Shown: positions 43,104 through 55,481, numbered from the stretch's first letter. The stretch is DNA of 64,000 nt from Terfezia claveryi (GCA_015179025.1 WHUX01000086.1:62001-126000), one strand, 5' to 3'. Notes: generated by a model not told the origin, from the sequence alone. A program made the numbers and translations.

Positions 43104-46100
43104 TGCACCCATAGGGGTATAGTATTCACATACTACGACAGCCGCGCGCGGGGGTCCTGGGACTAGAGTATGCACGTAAATAGGGATGCATCGGAATATA
43201 TCTACATCTGCCATTAGCGAAATTTCAAAAATCTCGTGTTGACTATTAATGGTTGAATCCTAGGCACATGCACATACGGGGGAGTCAATGGTTTTATTTA
43301 GTGGCGTTTTTCTTATGTACACCTCCTTTACCTTTATATATCTTTGTGAGAGAGCTGGACTGTCAACAGGGCACTTTGGTCTGGGACGCCGGTTGTTCAG
43401 GCACTGAGGTTGGGTCTATCATGATTTACGAATATTTGTGTTGAAAAATTGGCACGTGAGCTGCTTCTGGGATCGGGTTGATTTGAGATTTTCTGTGATA
43501 AGCTACAGGTAACATTTCTTTACACTATCTACTACTTCTCCTCTGTACTGTCAATCACTGGATGATAATCACCTTTCCATAAGACCATTATCTTTGTTTG
43601 TTTCAATGGTTTCTAAGGGGTGGAATATATACCCTATACAATAGGGCGGTATTTGCAAGCAAGATAGTAGGGTTGAATAATAGAGTATTGGCGTGCACGG
43701 TTTTCTGACAGAATTTATATCAAATAGGTTTCCATTATAGACCTGGGTTATGGCATCCGTAGGTACAAAAGCATGTTAATTACGGTAATTAGGAGGGTAT
43801 AGTGGCCACCATGTTGGACAATCTATCAAGCATCCTGAATGTCAATAATGAATCTAGAAAAGAGAAAGAGATTGCGGAAAGTCCGAAGCATACCCATTCC
43901 TCAGACCCCAGATATGGTACAACACTTCTGTGAAGCCTGAAACTGGCAAGGACAATAGAAACGGATATCAAGTGTTTTCGTCCCCACTGTCAAAGTTCCT
44001 TTTTTTTTAGGTTGTGCAAGAATACGAGATTATGAGCATTTAGGATGGCGACAAAAGGAGCGTATTTTATATTTAATTTTCGCTATCGTTAAGACTATGA
44101 CAGGAATGTGTTCCATAGAGCGGAGGGCTACCCAGTTACATGCGAAAACACAGTACGCATACCTTTCGTCCGTTAACACTGTTGCCCACTTTGTGTTGAT
44201 TAACCCCTATCATCTTTTGCTCCGTATATAATTCTCAAGAATATCTCTCAAAAAAGTTTCTTGCATTCTTTTTCCACCTTAACCATCTCAGTTCAACCAA
44301 CCCCAGGTTTAGACATCTCAGCTGCTTAATGCGGATGACAGCTTTGGCCCGACAAGCTCCATCAACAAATATGAGAGTTATTACTCGATTGAAAATAGTG
44401 CAAGGAGGGATCTGTAGAAAATGTATTCTTGCCACCGAAGTCTGAAATTCACCCCCTCAAAAAAAAATGGTGGTTCCCTGTCCCCATGGAGGTGTCTACT
44501 CAAGGGCAAATCAACGACGACTACTACAATTAACACTGCAAGGGGATCGAATGAAGTACACCCCTTCAACAGGCCCAGTGATGATATAACAGTCGTGTTA
44601 AGCCTGGAAGTACCTATGCTGCTGGTAACTCAACAACAAGGAATATAAAGCAATGCCAAAGCCCTTTTAGATTATCATCTCAATTACGGTAAGTCAGCAA
44701 CATTTGTACTACTGCGTTGATATACCTTTTGTTCTATGAGATACTCCTTCACAGAGCTCTTGTATTCTTGAAACAAATACTAAGCTAACTCTGTACTCCT
44801 GTTGCCGTAACTGGTGGACCTTCCAACAGCAAACATCTGGAACGTCATTGTATGCTATTTGGTTATACTCACGACGGTTACCATATATCATTGGCGCGAA
44901 GAACGACTGGAAAGGACGCGAAAATAGTCACCACAACTGGAAATGTTTCTTTCGCAATGCCCAAGTTTTTCAAGCACGGTTCTAGACTATATAAGAGAGG
45001 ATTTGCAAACACGACCGGCCAATAACCCCACCAGCAATACATTTGCATTGTTTGTGATGTGTCAAGCATCAAGTCTCTGATCATATAAACTCCTGGGTTT
45101 CTATCGCGAGATTGCTAGCCAATTAGAATAAAAACAGACAAGCGAGAGCGAAAAGAGGGATAAGATCGGAGCTATGATTTGATTGGTTAAGAAGGATTGT
45201 ACAATGAGCACTGAGAATCTCAGCCCTGTGAGACACTTCATCAAACCGTTCAATTGCCAGGAAAATTGCTATTGGTTGTTGCCATGAGCATCCACCCAAT
45301 CATCTTCAGACTAGGTATCTACCCTCTGCATCATTCTGCCTTACTGTGCCTTGCACAAATTGTATTCTGATTAATGGACAGAGCTGATAAGATCATCATC
45401 CTGGTACACTGTACACATGCACTGCTGCCATCCACTACGGTGAGAGTAGGTTATGGGGCACTATCATATATGCAGCGCTAGCTTCCCCAATATACAGACC
45501 CTAGACAAAATTCTTCGCAATACCCTGAACTCACAGCAAAAGTGCCCTCGTAAACACCTGCATAATCGCATTTGCTTTAAAAATTTGAGGGCGCCTTTTT
45601 GCATTGAGTGTGAGGTTGATATGAAGCTCCTAAGTCCAAGTTTATAGACCGGGAGTCCCTCCAACTACTCTGGTGATTTTTTGAAGTTCTCGGAAACTGA
45701 AATGCTGGGAAAATATGCAATTCCCCATACACATTTTTTTTTTTGCATTTTTGGAAATAGATTCTATTCTACAACCTGCTGTATCAATCCAGAACTTTAA
45801 GTAAGAGTTATCTGGAAAACTTCATTTTAACTTTTTTCGTGCGATGGCCACTATTGGGTTTTTTTTTTTCTTCCTAACTTATTTAAATCTATACGTCCAT
45901 TGAGTCTAAGACTATGGGACGGCCCCATTCCCTTATCTTTAACAGACTTGGTACACTCACCGAACAATGGGCTACGTAAACCTCCTGCCTTCCAAGCCAA
46001 AGAAATGCCTAGTCGAAATAACCCTACCTCCTCCACCACGCTCCCTGACCAGCCCTTGCTCGATATGTATATAGCCTATTTGTATGATTCTGGTGGATTG

Positions 46101-46168
46101 TGAAGACTTTTATCTACGGTCTGTATATACAGTGTAGGTCCCAGTGAGACATGAGTGATATGTATGTG
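43104..46168. other. No gene recognised (3 kb)
   Basis: AT-rich, only frames under 80 codons. The plus frame 44421-44648 is low complexity. T-runs near 45727 and 45860. No TIR pairs or domains found by eye. Confidence 0.4.
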
Positions 46169-46298
46169 CAGTCGGTGGCAAAAATAATCATACCCTGCTT
46201 AATTTACATTTAATTCTATGATATACTCCTGAACCCATACAACAATCTCTACTATGCATCGTTTGGCCTCTTTATGATGTTTTTTTGCCACCTAGCTG
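46169..46298. mobile_element. Small Tc1-like MITE (130 bp)
   Basis: CAGTCGGTGGCAAAAATAAT at the left end pairs with the reverse complement of ATGATGTTTTTTTGCCACCTAGCTG at the right end. Termini are Tc1/mariner-like; the TA duplication is not clear. Confidence 0.5.
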
Positions 46299-46384
46299 TT
46301 AACACATTAGCTTGAGCGCTAATTCGAATTGAGCTCAGCAATGGAGATATCAATTTACATTGCCTGACTATGTCATGTTCCAAT

Positions 46385-47310
46385 ATTTCCACTTAATGCT
46401 CTGCAATATTTCGACCATCTATCGTAGGATGGAGAATAACAAAGTAGTCCCTCAAAAGCATCGCCAAACCAAAACAGCAACTTGTTTTGCCATACTATAA
46501 ACTTGTTAAAATACTATAAAAATACTTAAGAATACATAGTTCCACCAGCAGATCCAACCATATTTGAATTTTCACTTTTATGCCAGAATACCTTATAATA
46601 TTTTTTGTCTATATCTTATTACACGATTTCTTTTTACCTTAGAAAAAAATCCCAGCTATTTCTTACTTTTAACAAAACGGTACTTTCTTAATTGCAGGTA
46701 CTTATTGGTATACAAATTGCTAAGGTACTTCAATTCCTCGATTTTAAACCAAAATGATACCTAGAAGTGAGTATACAACAGGTGGATGCAGATGCTGTTT
46801 TACATAGTTATGGGAGATCAAATAGTACGATGCTACAACAAACATCAAGTTTTTGCAGTTGTGATATGGCCAAATCTGATAACAAAGGGCTATGTGCAAA
46901 TCTATTACAAAATCACAGCCCGAATCCTATCAATTGTATTAAGGATGGCGTATCTAATAACTTTTACCTAACTAAAGACCTCTAACCAACTACCGACCTT
47001 ACGGGCTTAGAGAATGATATTTCATGTACTCTAACTGCTCGTAAACCACAGTCCACCAGGCATCTATAACTACTGGTGTTTTCGTTTCAGGTGTCTGCAA
47101 AAAGTTCTACTCAATGTTGTTGCCGATACTTTAAGAATAATCTGAAATTCTTAATTTATTGACATACGAAAGTACTAACATATCATGACTATATTAACCT
47201 CTCAGCTCTACAAATTGGAATGTTAGAGGGGGTCCAATAGAGGAAATACATGAATCTATTGCAGTCGCTGGGATAGCTCCAGTGAGGTATACTGTGATCA
47301 ATTCTTTTTT
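46385..47310 (+). repeat. Left arm of a large imperfect inverted repeat
   Basis: Reverse complement of 48125-48850. Shared blocks include GGCATCTATAACTACTGGTG, AACTGTGGTTT/AAACCACAGT and the poly-T inner end at 47293-47305. The right arm lacks about 110 bp present here near 46850-46960. Frames such as 46786-46971 carry repeats of Ile/Tyr/Leu-rich sequence with many stops; the parent element is not identified. Confidence 0.7.
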
Positions 47311-47389
47311 TTTTTTGGTAAAGCAGTACTCGTAAACCTTTGTCAATACAAGTGCATTATATACCAAATTGAGTAATTTATTAAATTGC

Positions 47390-47455
47390 CCATAAGCGGC
47401 ACAGTGGGTATGCCGCCCGCGGGCGGTTGATGCCCGCGCGCAAGCAGCCCAGAAC
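47390..47455. repeat. GC-rich repeat, copy 1 (with 49165-49245)
   Basis: Contains GCCCGCGGGCGG and GATGCCCGCGCGC in strongly AT-rich surroundings. The same phrases, with AAATTGCCC before and CCCAGAA after, recur in direct orientation at 49165-49245. Confidence 0.6.
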
Positions 47456-47874
47456 ATACATAATCATAAGACGCTTTGGGTTTCCTACCTGTAATTAAGT
47501 AAACCACCGCATCGTCCACTACTACCATCTAGTGAACTCTGCCCTACATACTCCGCTCAGAACCACATAGCCTACTGCAATGCCTATTGCACCATTTTAT
47601 AATATTCTGTTAAATTTAACTCGCTGATAGTGAAATACTCCCAAAACCACCTGAACGTACATATGTATGTAACAAGGCCCATTACAGTGAACTCTTGATA
47701 TAAGAATATACCCCCCCCCCAATACAAAATAAGAATATATTTGATAGAAGAATATTCTTATTTTCTCGAGGTTGTTTACTAAGGTATTCAGATAGCAAGA
47801 GTACCTGATTGGGTAATGTATAAACAGCCTAGCTGGAATAGGAAGGCTTATCGATAAGAAATAGCCAAATATAA

Positions 47875-47950
47875 CGCCCAAACACAATACTGCGACACAC
47901 GATACCACGACACACAACACCGCAACACACAATATTGCTACACCTACAAT
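47875..47950. repeat. Short tandem repeat (ACACAATACCGC-type, ~15-17 bp)
   Basis: Four to five imperfect units such as CGACACACGATACCA, CGACACACAACACCG and CAACACACAATATTG. Confidence 0.7.
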
Positions 47951-48124
47951 ACCACCTCAGAACCCCCGAACTAATTCGATATGCATGCTAGTGGTGCATT
48001 GAAAAGTCAAGGTTGGACGGAAGAAGAACGCAAGGAGATATATGACAATGCACATGCATACTGCCTTCTTCTTGTTATCCAGGGTGGTTCCTGGATGTCC
48101 TGTACCTAGTTCTTCCTCTACCTC

Positions 48125-48850
48125 AGTTACTAGAAAAAAAAAGAATTGATAATTTCCCAGCGACTGCAAAAGATTCATTGATTTCCCAGTCGATTAGACC
48201 CCCCTCTAATATTCCAATTTGGTTCAGCTAAAGCAATATAGTCATGATCTGTTGATACTTTCATATGTTAATAGATTAAGCATTTCAGATTATTCTTAAA
48301 ATATCGGCAACAACAATTAGAGTAGAAGTTTTTACAACACCGGTAGTTATAGATGCCTGATGAACTGTGGTTTGCCGAGCAGTTAGAGTATCTAAAATAT
48401 CAAACTTTAAGCCTGTAAGGTCAGTAGTTGGGTAAAGATTATTGGGTTTAGCAATATCAAACTACAAAAGTATGAGGTTTGTTGTAGCATTGTGCCATTT
48501 AATCTCCCACAACACTGTAAAATACTATCTACCTGTTGTATAATTCTAGGTAGAACCTGCTTCGTTTTGGTTTAAAATCAAGAACTTGGAGTAGCTTAGC
48601 AATCTACATATAAAACAGTACCTGTTATTAAGAAAGTACCACTTTGCACCTGACCTGGATTTCATAAGTGAGGAATAGCATGGATTTTTCTAGTATAAAA
48701 ATCAATCTTGCAACAAGATGTAGACAAAAGTATTATAATTATGATTGCTCCAATTTCCACTAAATTCCACATAGCGTATCGATATTCAGCATAAGATGGT
48801 CGATATAGCCCCAGCAATAAGGCCTCATCAATAAGAACCCCTGCGGATAA
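48125..48850 (-). repeat. Right arm of the large imperfect inverted repeat
   Basis: Reverse complement of 46385-47310; the inner end (AGAAAAAAAAAGAATTGAT) pairs with the T-run at 47293, the outer part with 46385-46640 (ATAGATGGTCGAAATATTGC versus ATAAGATGGTCGATATAGCC). Confidence 0.7.
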
Positions 48851-49306
48851 GAAACTAATTTCCAAATACCTATTGGATAGGGTTGCAGATTTTTAGGGCA
48901 GCAGTAAACTCAGTATCCCTTCCCTATTCCTTCATCATCAGAGATGCAGTGATGAGTTGTTAATGTCGCCAGTATGTACTTCACCATCTGAAGGGCTTGA
49001 GGTAATTTTTCTGGAATTCTCCCTTGTTCAATGTCTGCCATCTCCCACTAATCAACAGGAAGGGTATATGATGTGGATAGGGCAGTCAAAATAACTTCTT
49101 AGGGTGTTTTGCTTGAGTGTCGCAGAATGTTTTGTTCGATTGAGATTTACCAAATTGAAGAATTATATTAATTGCCCGCGGGCGGCTGTGCTGCCCACGG
49201 GAGGCATATGCTGCCCACGGGTGGCCGATGCCCGCGAGCGGCCCAGAATATATACCTTTAGTAGTTACCCTAACATTTGATATAAGAATATATTTGATAT
49301 AAGAAT

Positions 49307-52023
49307 TATGCCTGGGCACGAGCCGAGCCGGCTCGAGCCAAAAGCTCGAGCCCAATATATATTTGGGCTGCCAAAACCTGAGGATATCCAGGTGTGGGTG
49401 CAGGGGTAGGATCACTGATTATAGCGGCTCCCATCCAATTCAATATACTTTTCATTACTTCTTCTTCAGCCCACAGTATTTGTCAAGCCGCAGCTGTCTG
49501 TAATGTCACGCCCTATACCTGCATCACACCCTGCACCTGCAGTACAAGACTTTATTACTTCACTTACCAGTCGATATGAAGAACTGCAAGATTCCAACAT
49601 AGTCTCAGGCAAGGTATCACGGCACTTTAATAACTATATTTATTTTCGTAAGCTGCTTGTTCGAAAAACAGTAGCAGATGATCCAGGTATGCCATATAAG
49701 ATATAGAATATTCATACAAGTAACAACTAACATTTATTCTAGGATATCATGTTATTTACTATACACATTGCCATCAGGCTCCATGGAGAGTGTGTTCGAA
49801 TTTTACAACTAGTAGTACCCAATTGCGATATTTGCGAAAACATTATTCTCGACTTCTAATAACACAAGCTGAAGAAGATGCAAAATTGCGTGAGCTGGAT
49901 TCTACAGGCTCTAGTACTACAGTTACAACTACACCATTTGCACTCACTGCAGTACGTCACAATGCGGGGTGGATTGTCACAATTCGATACTAAAGTAAGT
50001 ATTTATTAAACTTCTTTGATAAGATATATTCTAAAATATATGTAGGTATTCCGAGAGTATTTAGCAGCATTTATTATTAGTTCTAATTCACCTCTCGTAC
50101 TTGTTAAAAATTTGAATTTTCAGAGATTACTGCAGTATTGCAACTGCAAAGTTTGTATGATTTCTAGGCGTACTTTAGTTCGAGATATCCAAGGTTTATA
50201 TACCAATTTATTTCAGCATATCTTAAAATGCCTTCAAGACTATTGTGAAGAGGAAGGAAAAATAAGTTTTACTTTAGACGCATGGTCTTCTTCAACTCAT
50301 ATTCCTTTTCTTGGTATTACTGGTCATTATATAGAGGGTAGAAATTGGGAATATCATTCTATATTATTAGGGTTTGAGAGATTACGAGAGTCACATACAG
50401 CAGATTTATTAAGTCATGTATCTCTTTCTGTTTTCCAGCACTTTCAGTTAACTAAGCATATATGAGCAGTTACTACTGATAATGCATCTACTAATACTAA
50501 GATGTTGCTGGAGAAGTCTTTACCTGGTTTCAAGGTGAAGGATCATCATATTCATTGTATGGCTCATATTATTAATCTGGCAGTTCAGGAGCTATTATCT
50601 CATCTATAGATTACTCCTGATGAGAACTCAAATAATACTCAGTCTGAAACTGATCAACGTCCAATCCTAAAGTATTTTGGTGTGCACAACAAATTATCCA
50701 AAAAATATGCTCTTCTAATCTTTTGTGGGAAAGCTTTGAAGCTCAGAGTTTAGCTGCAAAATTACTGACATTAAAGTTGATCTTGAATATGCCTATTCGG
50801 TATAGAGTCCTTTGATTTTTCCTCTATTTTATTAATGCTAACCATTAGATTCAGTTGGAATTCGACACATGATATGCTTAATTGGCTTATTGAGCTTCGA
50901 CCTACAGTCCATGCGGTCTGCAGACTTGAACAATCACTCCGGTCATATTTGCTGTCAGATGAGGATTGGAACTTACTCAGTCAGCTGCAGTCCATTCTTG
51001 ATATTTTTGTCAAAGCTACTGAACATATATCTGCAAGCTCCTATCCCACTCTCTCAGTTCAGCTACCATACTTTGCTGTTTTAGCATCGAGACTAGAGCA
51101 GCTTATTGATGAGCTCCGAGAAACAGATTCTGATAGTGATTTATTTCAAGCTTTAAACCAAGCATGGATTAAGCTGGATCAATATCATGCGCAAACCTCA
51201 AGTTCTCAAGCTATTGCGACTATTTTGGACCCTCAATATAAGCTTCAGACTTTCCGCAATCTCTCATGGCGAGAAGAGTGGATCACCGAGGCGCAGGCAA
51301 GCTTTGTAGAGATCTACAATAATCAATATGCACCGACTCCTTCAGATTCCGACCATCCTAGCACTCCTGATCCTTTTGAAAATGATAGCCTGGATGATGA
51401 TTTTATTCTCGCAGTATTTGGCTCACAATCATCTACTTCATCCTCTAATGCGCCATCGGAAATAGAGGTATATCTAGAAGAGCCAGTGGAAGGGCGAAAG
51501 GTAGGTGTTCTACTACCTTATATTAGTTCCTAATTAATTGTCTACTGGCCATTCAGGTAGATCCGATTGAGTGGTGGCGAACCTATGCATCCAAGTTCCC
51601 ACATTTATCGCTTATAGCACGAGATTTTCTTGCGGTTCCAGCAACCAGCGTCCCCTCAGAGCGAATGTTTTCTATTGGTCAGATTCTCACCAAGCGCCGA
51701 AGCTCACTAAGTGAGAATATAATGAATACACTGATGTGTAGTAAGAATTGGTTGGGATTTCCAGAGGTTACGCAAGAGGAGTTGACAGCAGAGCGGGAGC
51801 TGCTGGACCGGCTTCAAGAGCTTAGTGTAGATGGTGATATTTCAGGGTTTCCTGCGGAAGGTTTGGATGAGGATGATTAGGGTTGGTTAACTTGGCCTTT
51901 GTATTTAGTTCATGTATCATTTTGTTACCTCACGTGTGCAAAAAGCTCGAGCCTGCCTTTCCTTGAGCTCGAGCCGACTCGAGCTTTACTGTGAATTGTC
52001 GAGCCGGCTCGAGCCCAGGCGTA
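49307..52023 (+). mobile_element. hAT element, 2.7 kb, TSD ATAAGAAT
   Basis: Ends TATGCCTGGGC... and ...GCCCAGGCGTA form short TIRs followed by GAGCCGGCTCGAGC-type subterminal repeats at both ends. The 8-bp duplication ATAAGAAT is at 49299-49306 and 52024-52031. 8-bp duplications and a hATC-dimerization transposase define the hAT superfamily. Confidence 0.92.
49503..51880 (+). pseudogene. hAT transposase (four exons, a few lesions)
   Basis: Exons near 49503-49686, 49743-49994, 50046-51500 and 51557-51880. Introns 49687-49742 (GTATGC..TCTAG), 49995-50045 (GTAAGT..GTAG) and 51501-51556 (GTAGGT..TTCAG) join coherent sequence (FDTK|VFREYL; GRK|VDPIEWW). An N-terminal BED-like zinc region (THCHQAPWRVC ... 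LRYLRKHY) precedes the RNase-H-like core (ISFTLDAWSS, VTTDNASTN, HCMAHIINLAV). The C-terminal hAT dimerization block is ARDFLAVPATSVPSERMFS. Lesions: a frame change near 49960, TGA at 50463-50465, TAG at 50608-50610 and disorder to ~50835. Confidence 0.85.
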
Positions 52024-52077
52024 ATAAGAATATTACCCCCCCGCCGGACGATATTCTTATATCGAGAGTTCACTGTA

Positions 52078-53480
52078 CTACCAACACCACACAAGTTATA
52101 GGGACTATCAGAATCTTGTCTAGAAGGCACTTACCCATGAAATGACACTGGCAGTGGTTATGCATGTACTGTAGTTGCGTTTTCTTTGGTAAGGCGGTAT
52201 GTAGTCTTGTACGCGGCTAGGCCTGTGCACGAGCCGGTTCTGGACGAGACTTCGGGGTAGGCTCGGGCTTTTTGGTCTTTGAAAGTCAAAGATAGGAGGG
52301 AGATTCGGGTCAAGAGTCGGGGGAATGGGTTCTTCATCCTGTATTTCAGCTCCGAAATCTTGTGAGGCTTTTGGACTCGAGACTTTCGTGCTGCCGGCTC
52401 GAGGCGGCCCGTTCCGCGCCCATACATATACAAATGGCCCAGAGGTTGGACAATCCAACCGCGTTGCCACGTGGGGCTGCGTCCCTCGTCAGATACTAGA
52501 TCGCATGAATATAATACGAGTAGGTACTGGTTTGCGGAAGAAAATGGGCACACGAAGGGAACTGTTGTAAACAGTGACAACTAAGTTTCAGGAGATCACG
52601 GAGCACCCACGAGCCGCGATATTACGAACTCAGCACAGGCATCAGGACCGCGCAGACGGGAAACAGATGTAAGCACCAGCGTTCAGGCTAGCCGACAGGG
52701 TACCAGAATCTCACCACCCACCACCCTAGTTGCAATCCCGATCACCGGTCCCTAAAAGGTCATCAGTGTGGTATTGCCTTGTGCTTGCTATCGTCAGGCA
52801 TCATGAAGTCTTACTCCTAGACTCGGTCCTGGACCGGTATGTAGGGAGCGACGCCCTACAAGGTCAGCAGAACCCCCGTCACGGGTAACTGTAGAGAGCG
52901 AAGCAGAGCAATGTCGCCCAAGTTGCCTTGTGTTTTAAGCCCTCGTCTTGCGGTTCTAATATTGTCATAACTCTGCCGTCTGCCATCTGTAACATCTGAA
53001 GTATCTGGCGGGCGGTGTAGATGTCGAGTAGCATAATGGGTACTAAGATACACAGGAATCTTGTTTCTTTCAGGCGTTGGATTAAATTCTCATTGCTCGC
53101 CTGGCCTTGAGACCTCTCTCCACCCTGGCCATGGGCTGGAGGGTGAGTTATACGGATGGCGGCGCAAGAGGGGGCAAAGCCGTAGCGAGGGTAAGCCTGG
53201 CCACAAGACCTCTCGTCTCGTAAGTCTCGTGCCCAGGTCTAAGTGGGGGTATGGCACGAGAACCGGAGGCCAGAACCAGTACCGTATTAATTCGCAAGTA
53301 AGAAAGTGTTACTCGGCAGGACAGTATTCGCGTATAAGACAGGGGTAAAACAGCCTAATTTTGGCCGAGATATCCGAATCGTGTTTTAGACAGCAAATTT
53401 TTCTTATAAGACAGTAGTATAGTAATATCAACATTGACTGGCGCAACCGGTTCTTTCCCTCATCACCATCACTTGTTGCG
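52078..53480. other. Intergenic; hAT-end-like remnant at its start
   Basis: 52208-52235 (GGCCTGTGCACGAGCCGGTT) resembles the hAT terminus, and CCGGCTCGAGGCGG at ~52394 the subterminal repeats, but no paired end is found. The remainder has only small frames; GACAGTATTCGCGTATAAGACAG near 53322 and CTTATAAGACAG near 53402 are an imperfect direct repeat. Confidence 0.4.
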
Positions 53481-54361
53481 ATGCCAATTCCACAGGCGCC
53501 TCGTCCTGGACCCAGTGCGCAAACCACTGGCCAAAAACCTCGCGCAACCTCAGTATTGCAACTGCAGAACTCTAGCAGGCGGACAGCGATTCCAGGACTA
53601 TCAAACGTGGATTCCGAAGGACTTGATGTGGCACAAGACATTGTACACTTCAATGCCTTACGTGAGGCTGGAAAGCAAGCCCCCACTTTGAATATTCCAG
53701 TCCGAAGACATCAATACACCCGGGAATTCAAACTGGCAGCTATCACATATGCTAAAGAACATACCTCCCCCTCTATCGATCCAATTACGGAGGCAGTTAT
53801 AGCTCGGCGATTTTCAAAATACCGTGTTGCACAGATTCTAGGTATTTCCGAAAAAATGCTTAAATCCTGACTGTCAAAAAAAGATGAAGGATATGCATAC
53901 AGTTCCCGTTATGGTTCCTCCTGGATGGAGAATAAATATACTGCTTCCCAACGGCGAATTCTTATGACCAAATGGGTAGCCGAGGCATGGAAGTCAGTAT
54001 CTGCCAACCATGATATGATTGTAAGTACAACCTTCAAGTTCCGGCATCCACCTATACTTAGCTAATACTACTTAGACTCGCTCATTTCGCAAATGTGGAA
54101 TCACTGTCCCAATCGATGGTACAGCAGACTCCGAGATTCATATTGAAGGAATCCCGAACTATACAGTCCCTGAGTGCAATTACCTCCTGAGTCTGAAGAC
54201 CAACCTGACCTGCCAACAGACACGGAGGATGAAAGTTCAGACCTTGAGATTGTGGATGATGAAGAGGAAGCGGATGGAAGTGGCAATGAGCAGGGAGATT
54301 ACAATACCGAAGAAGAGGCTGTTCGATATGCTGCCATTACGCTTGGGGAGGAGATCGTGTA
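53481..54361 (+). pseudogene. pogo/psq-HTH transposase derivative lacking the catalytic core
   Basis: 53481-53870 encodes a Pro-rich start and then a psq/BrkDBD-type helix-turn-helix (RRHQYTREFKLAAITYAKE, RRFSKYRVAQILGISEKML). A TGA at 53868 follows MLKS, where Trp is usual. The sequence goes on (LSKKDEGYAYSSRYGS) and then jumps to the C-terminal block RILMTKWVAEAWKSVSANHDMI, an intron (GTAAGT ... CTAATACTACTTAG, ~54019-54074), and RSFRKCGITVPIDGTADSEI. An acidic tail (DTEDESSDLEIVDDEEEA) ends at 54361 after a frame change near 54175. The ~200-residue DDE domain is missing. DNA-binding, non-catalytic product or non-autonomous relic. Confidence 0.6.
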
Positions 54362-54428
54362 ACTAGATACCAATTATACTACTGTCGGAATTTTTTATTT
54401 TTTCCGCGGAAATTCTTTTATAAGAAAG

Positions 54429-54634
54429 TGTAAGGTTCCCTTACCTAAAGGGGAAGTACCAGACATGTAGATATAGCTAGACCTGTATGCATAGAGAGAA
54501 GAGGAATTCCCAAAGGGGAAAGAGGAAGGAACTAGTATACTGTCAGAGACCTGTATATATAGAGAGAGAGGGAGTCCTCTCGAGAAAGCCCCTTAGGCAA
54601 GAATCAAAAGAGCATACTGTCTTTTGCTCTTACA
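54429..54634 (+). repeat. 5' LTR of B2 (206 bp)
   Basis: TGTAAGGTTCCCTTACC ... TTTTGCTCTTACA, closer to the B1 3' LTR than to the B1 5' LTR; followed by GTTGGTAGCAACACC (primer site). Confidence 0.93.
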
Positions 54635-54903
54635 GTTGGTAGCAACACCTCATTTTCCGCCGAGGGCCTATCTCACTTTTGCGGACGAGATCTCCCCTTT
54701 TTTTTTTTTTTTTTTTTTTTGCCTCTATTCTCGTTCCGTTCTCCGGGAACTCCCCTGTCCAACTCAGGTGCCCCCATGAGGCAAGTCTTCCTGAAATCGA
54801 ACCCAAGGTTCAAAACCCCCTTACTCGCACCCACGGTACCTCAGCCAAACCTTGTTGGCGATAACTGCTCACAATAAGACAAGAAACCTTCACTCTCGAC
54901 AAG
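54635..54903 (+). other. Leader of B2 with 24-base T-run
   Basis: Non-coding leader between LTR and gag. The T-run at ~54698-54720 is also present in B1 (25750-25775), so it belongs to the element and is not a LINE tail. Confidence 0.7.
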
Positions 54904-55481
54904 ATGAAGAGGACACCGGTCCGAAGAATGTCGAGGGGTGAACTGAATAGGGAAGAGGCAGATGCCTTCAAACCCTCGTCTAAGATTTCCCGAACCCCAT
55001 TCAGAAACGTATTCCCCTCCCACCACAACGACCGGGAAGAGAACGAAGATAACTCGGAAGAAGGAGAGAATTTGGAGGAACAAAACCCGGAAGAGCCTGA
55101 GTCAGAAGAACAGGAGGAAGAACCCTTAACAAGCCACCTCGAACTACTCAAACTCTACCCAAGCCTCCCCACTCTACCAGAACATCGACACCAAGGGGCA
55201 TGCAGACAGTCCCCACTGGCACAAGCTGAACAAAAAGAGAAACATACTAGAAATCAGGATGACAACCATTTCTCGGACTTCGATGAACTCTTCTGCTGGA
55301 TGGAAGAGAGTCGAAAGAAAGAGACGGCAACCCTGATGAGTATGTTTCGTCAAAAGATGAGCAAGGTGACAAAGAGAATGGATCGGATAGAGAAAGCCAA
55401 CAGTGAAGCCCTCAAACCCCGACCATTACCAACCATCCCCAAAACAAGACTCGAAAACGCCACTCAAGACGACAGACCTAT
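54904..55481 (+). pseudogene. gag of B2, part 1
   Basis: MKRTPVRRMSRGELNREEAD start, acidic linker, then TLMSMFRQKMSKVTKRMDRI and PLPTIPKTRLEN, in one frame up to the insertion of element C at 55481. B1 has a frameshift in this stretch; B2 does not. Confidence 0.88.

Larger units (their letters stand above)
47685..52075. mobile_element. TA-flanked element with CAGTGAACTC ends, carrying the hAT insertion
   Basis: CAGTGAACTCTTGATATAAG at 47685 pairs with CTTATATCGAGAGTTCACTG ending at 52075; TA on both sides (47683-47684, 52076-52077). Such ends are pogo/Fot1-like. Excluding the hAT element it would be ~1.67 kb. It encloses the right arm of the inverted repeat and tandem repeats at 47875-47950 but no transposase. 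The two ends might instead belong to separate elements. Confidence 0.5.
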
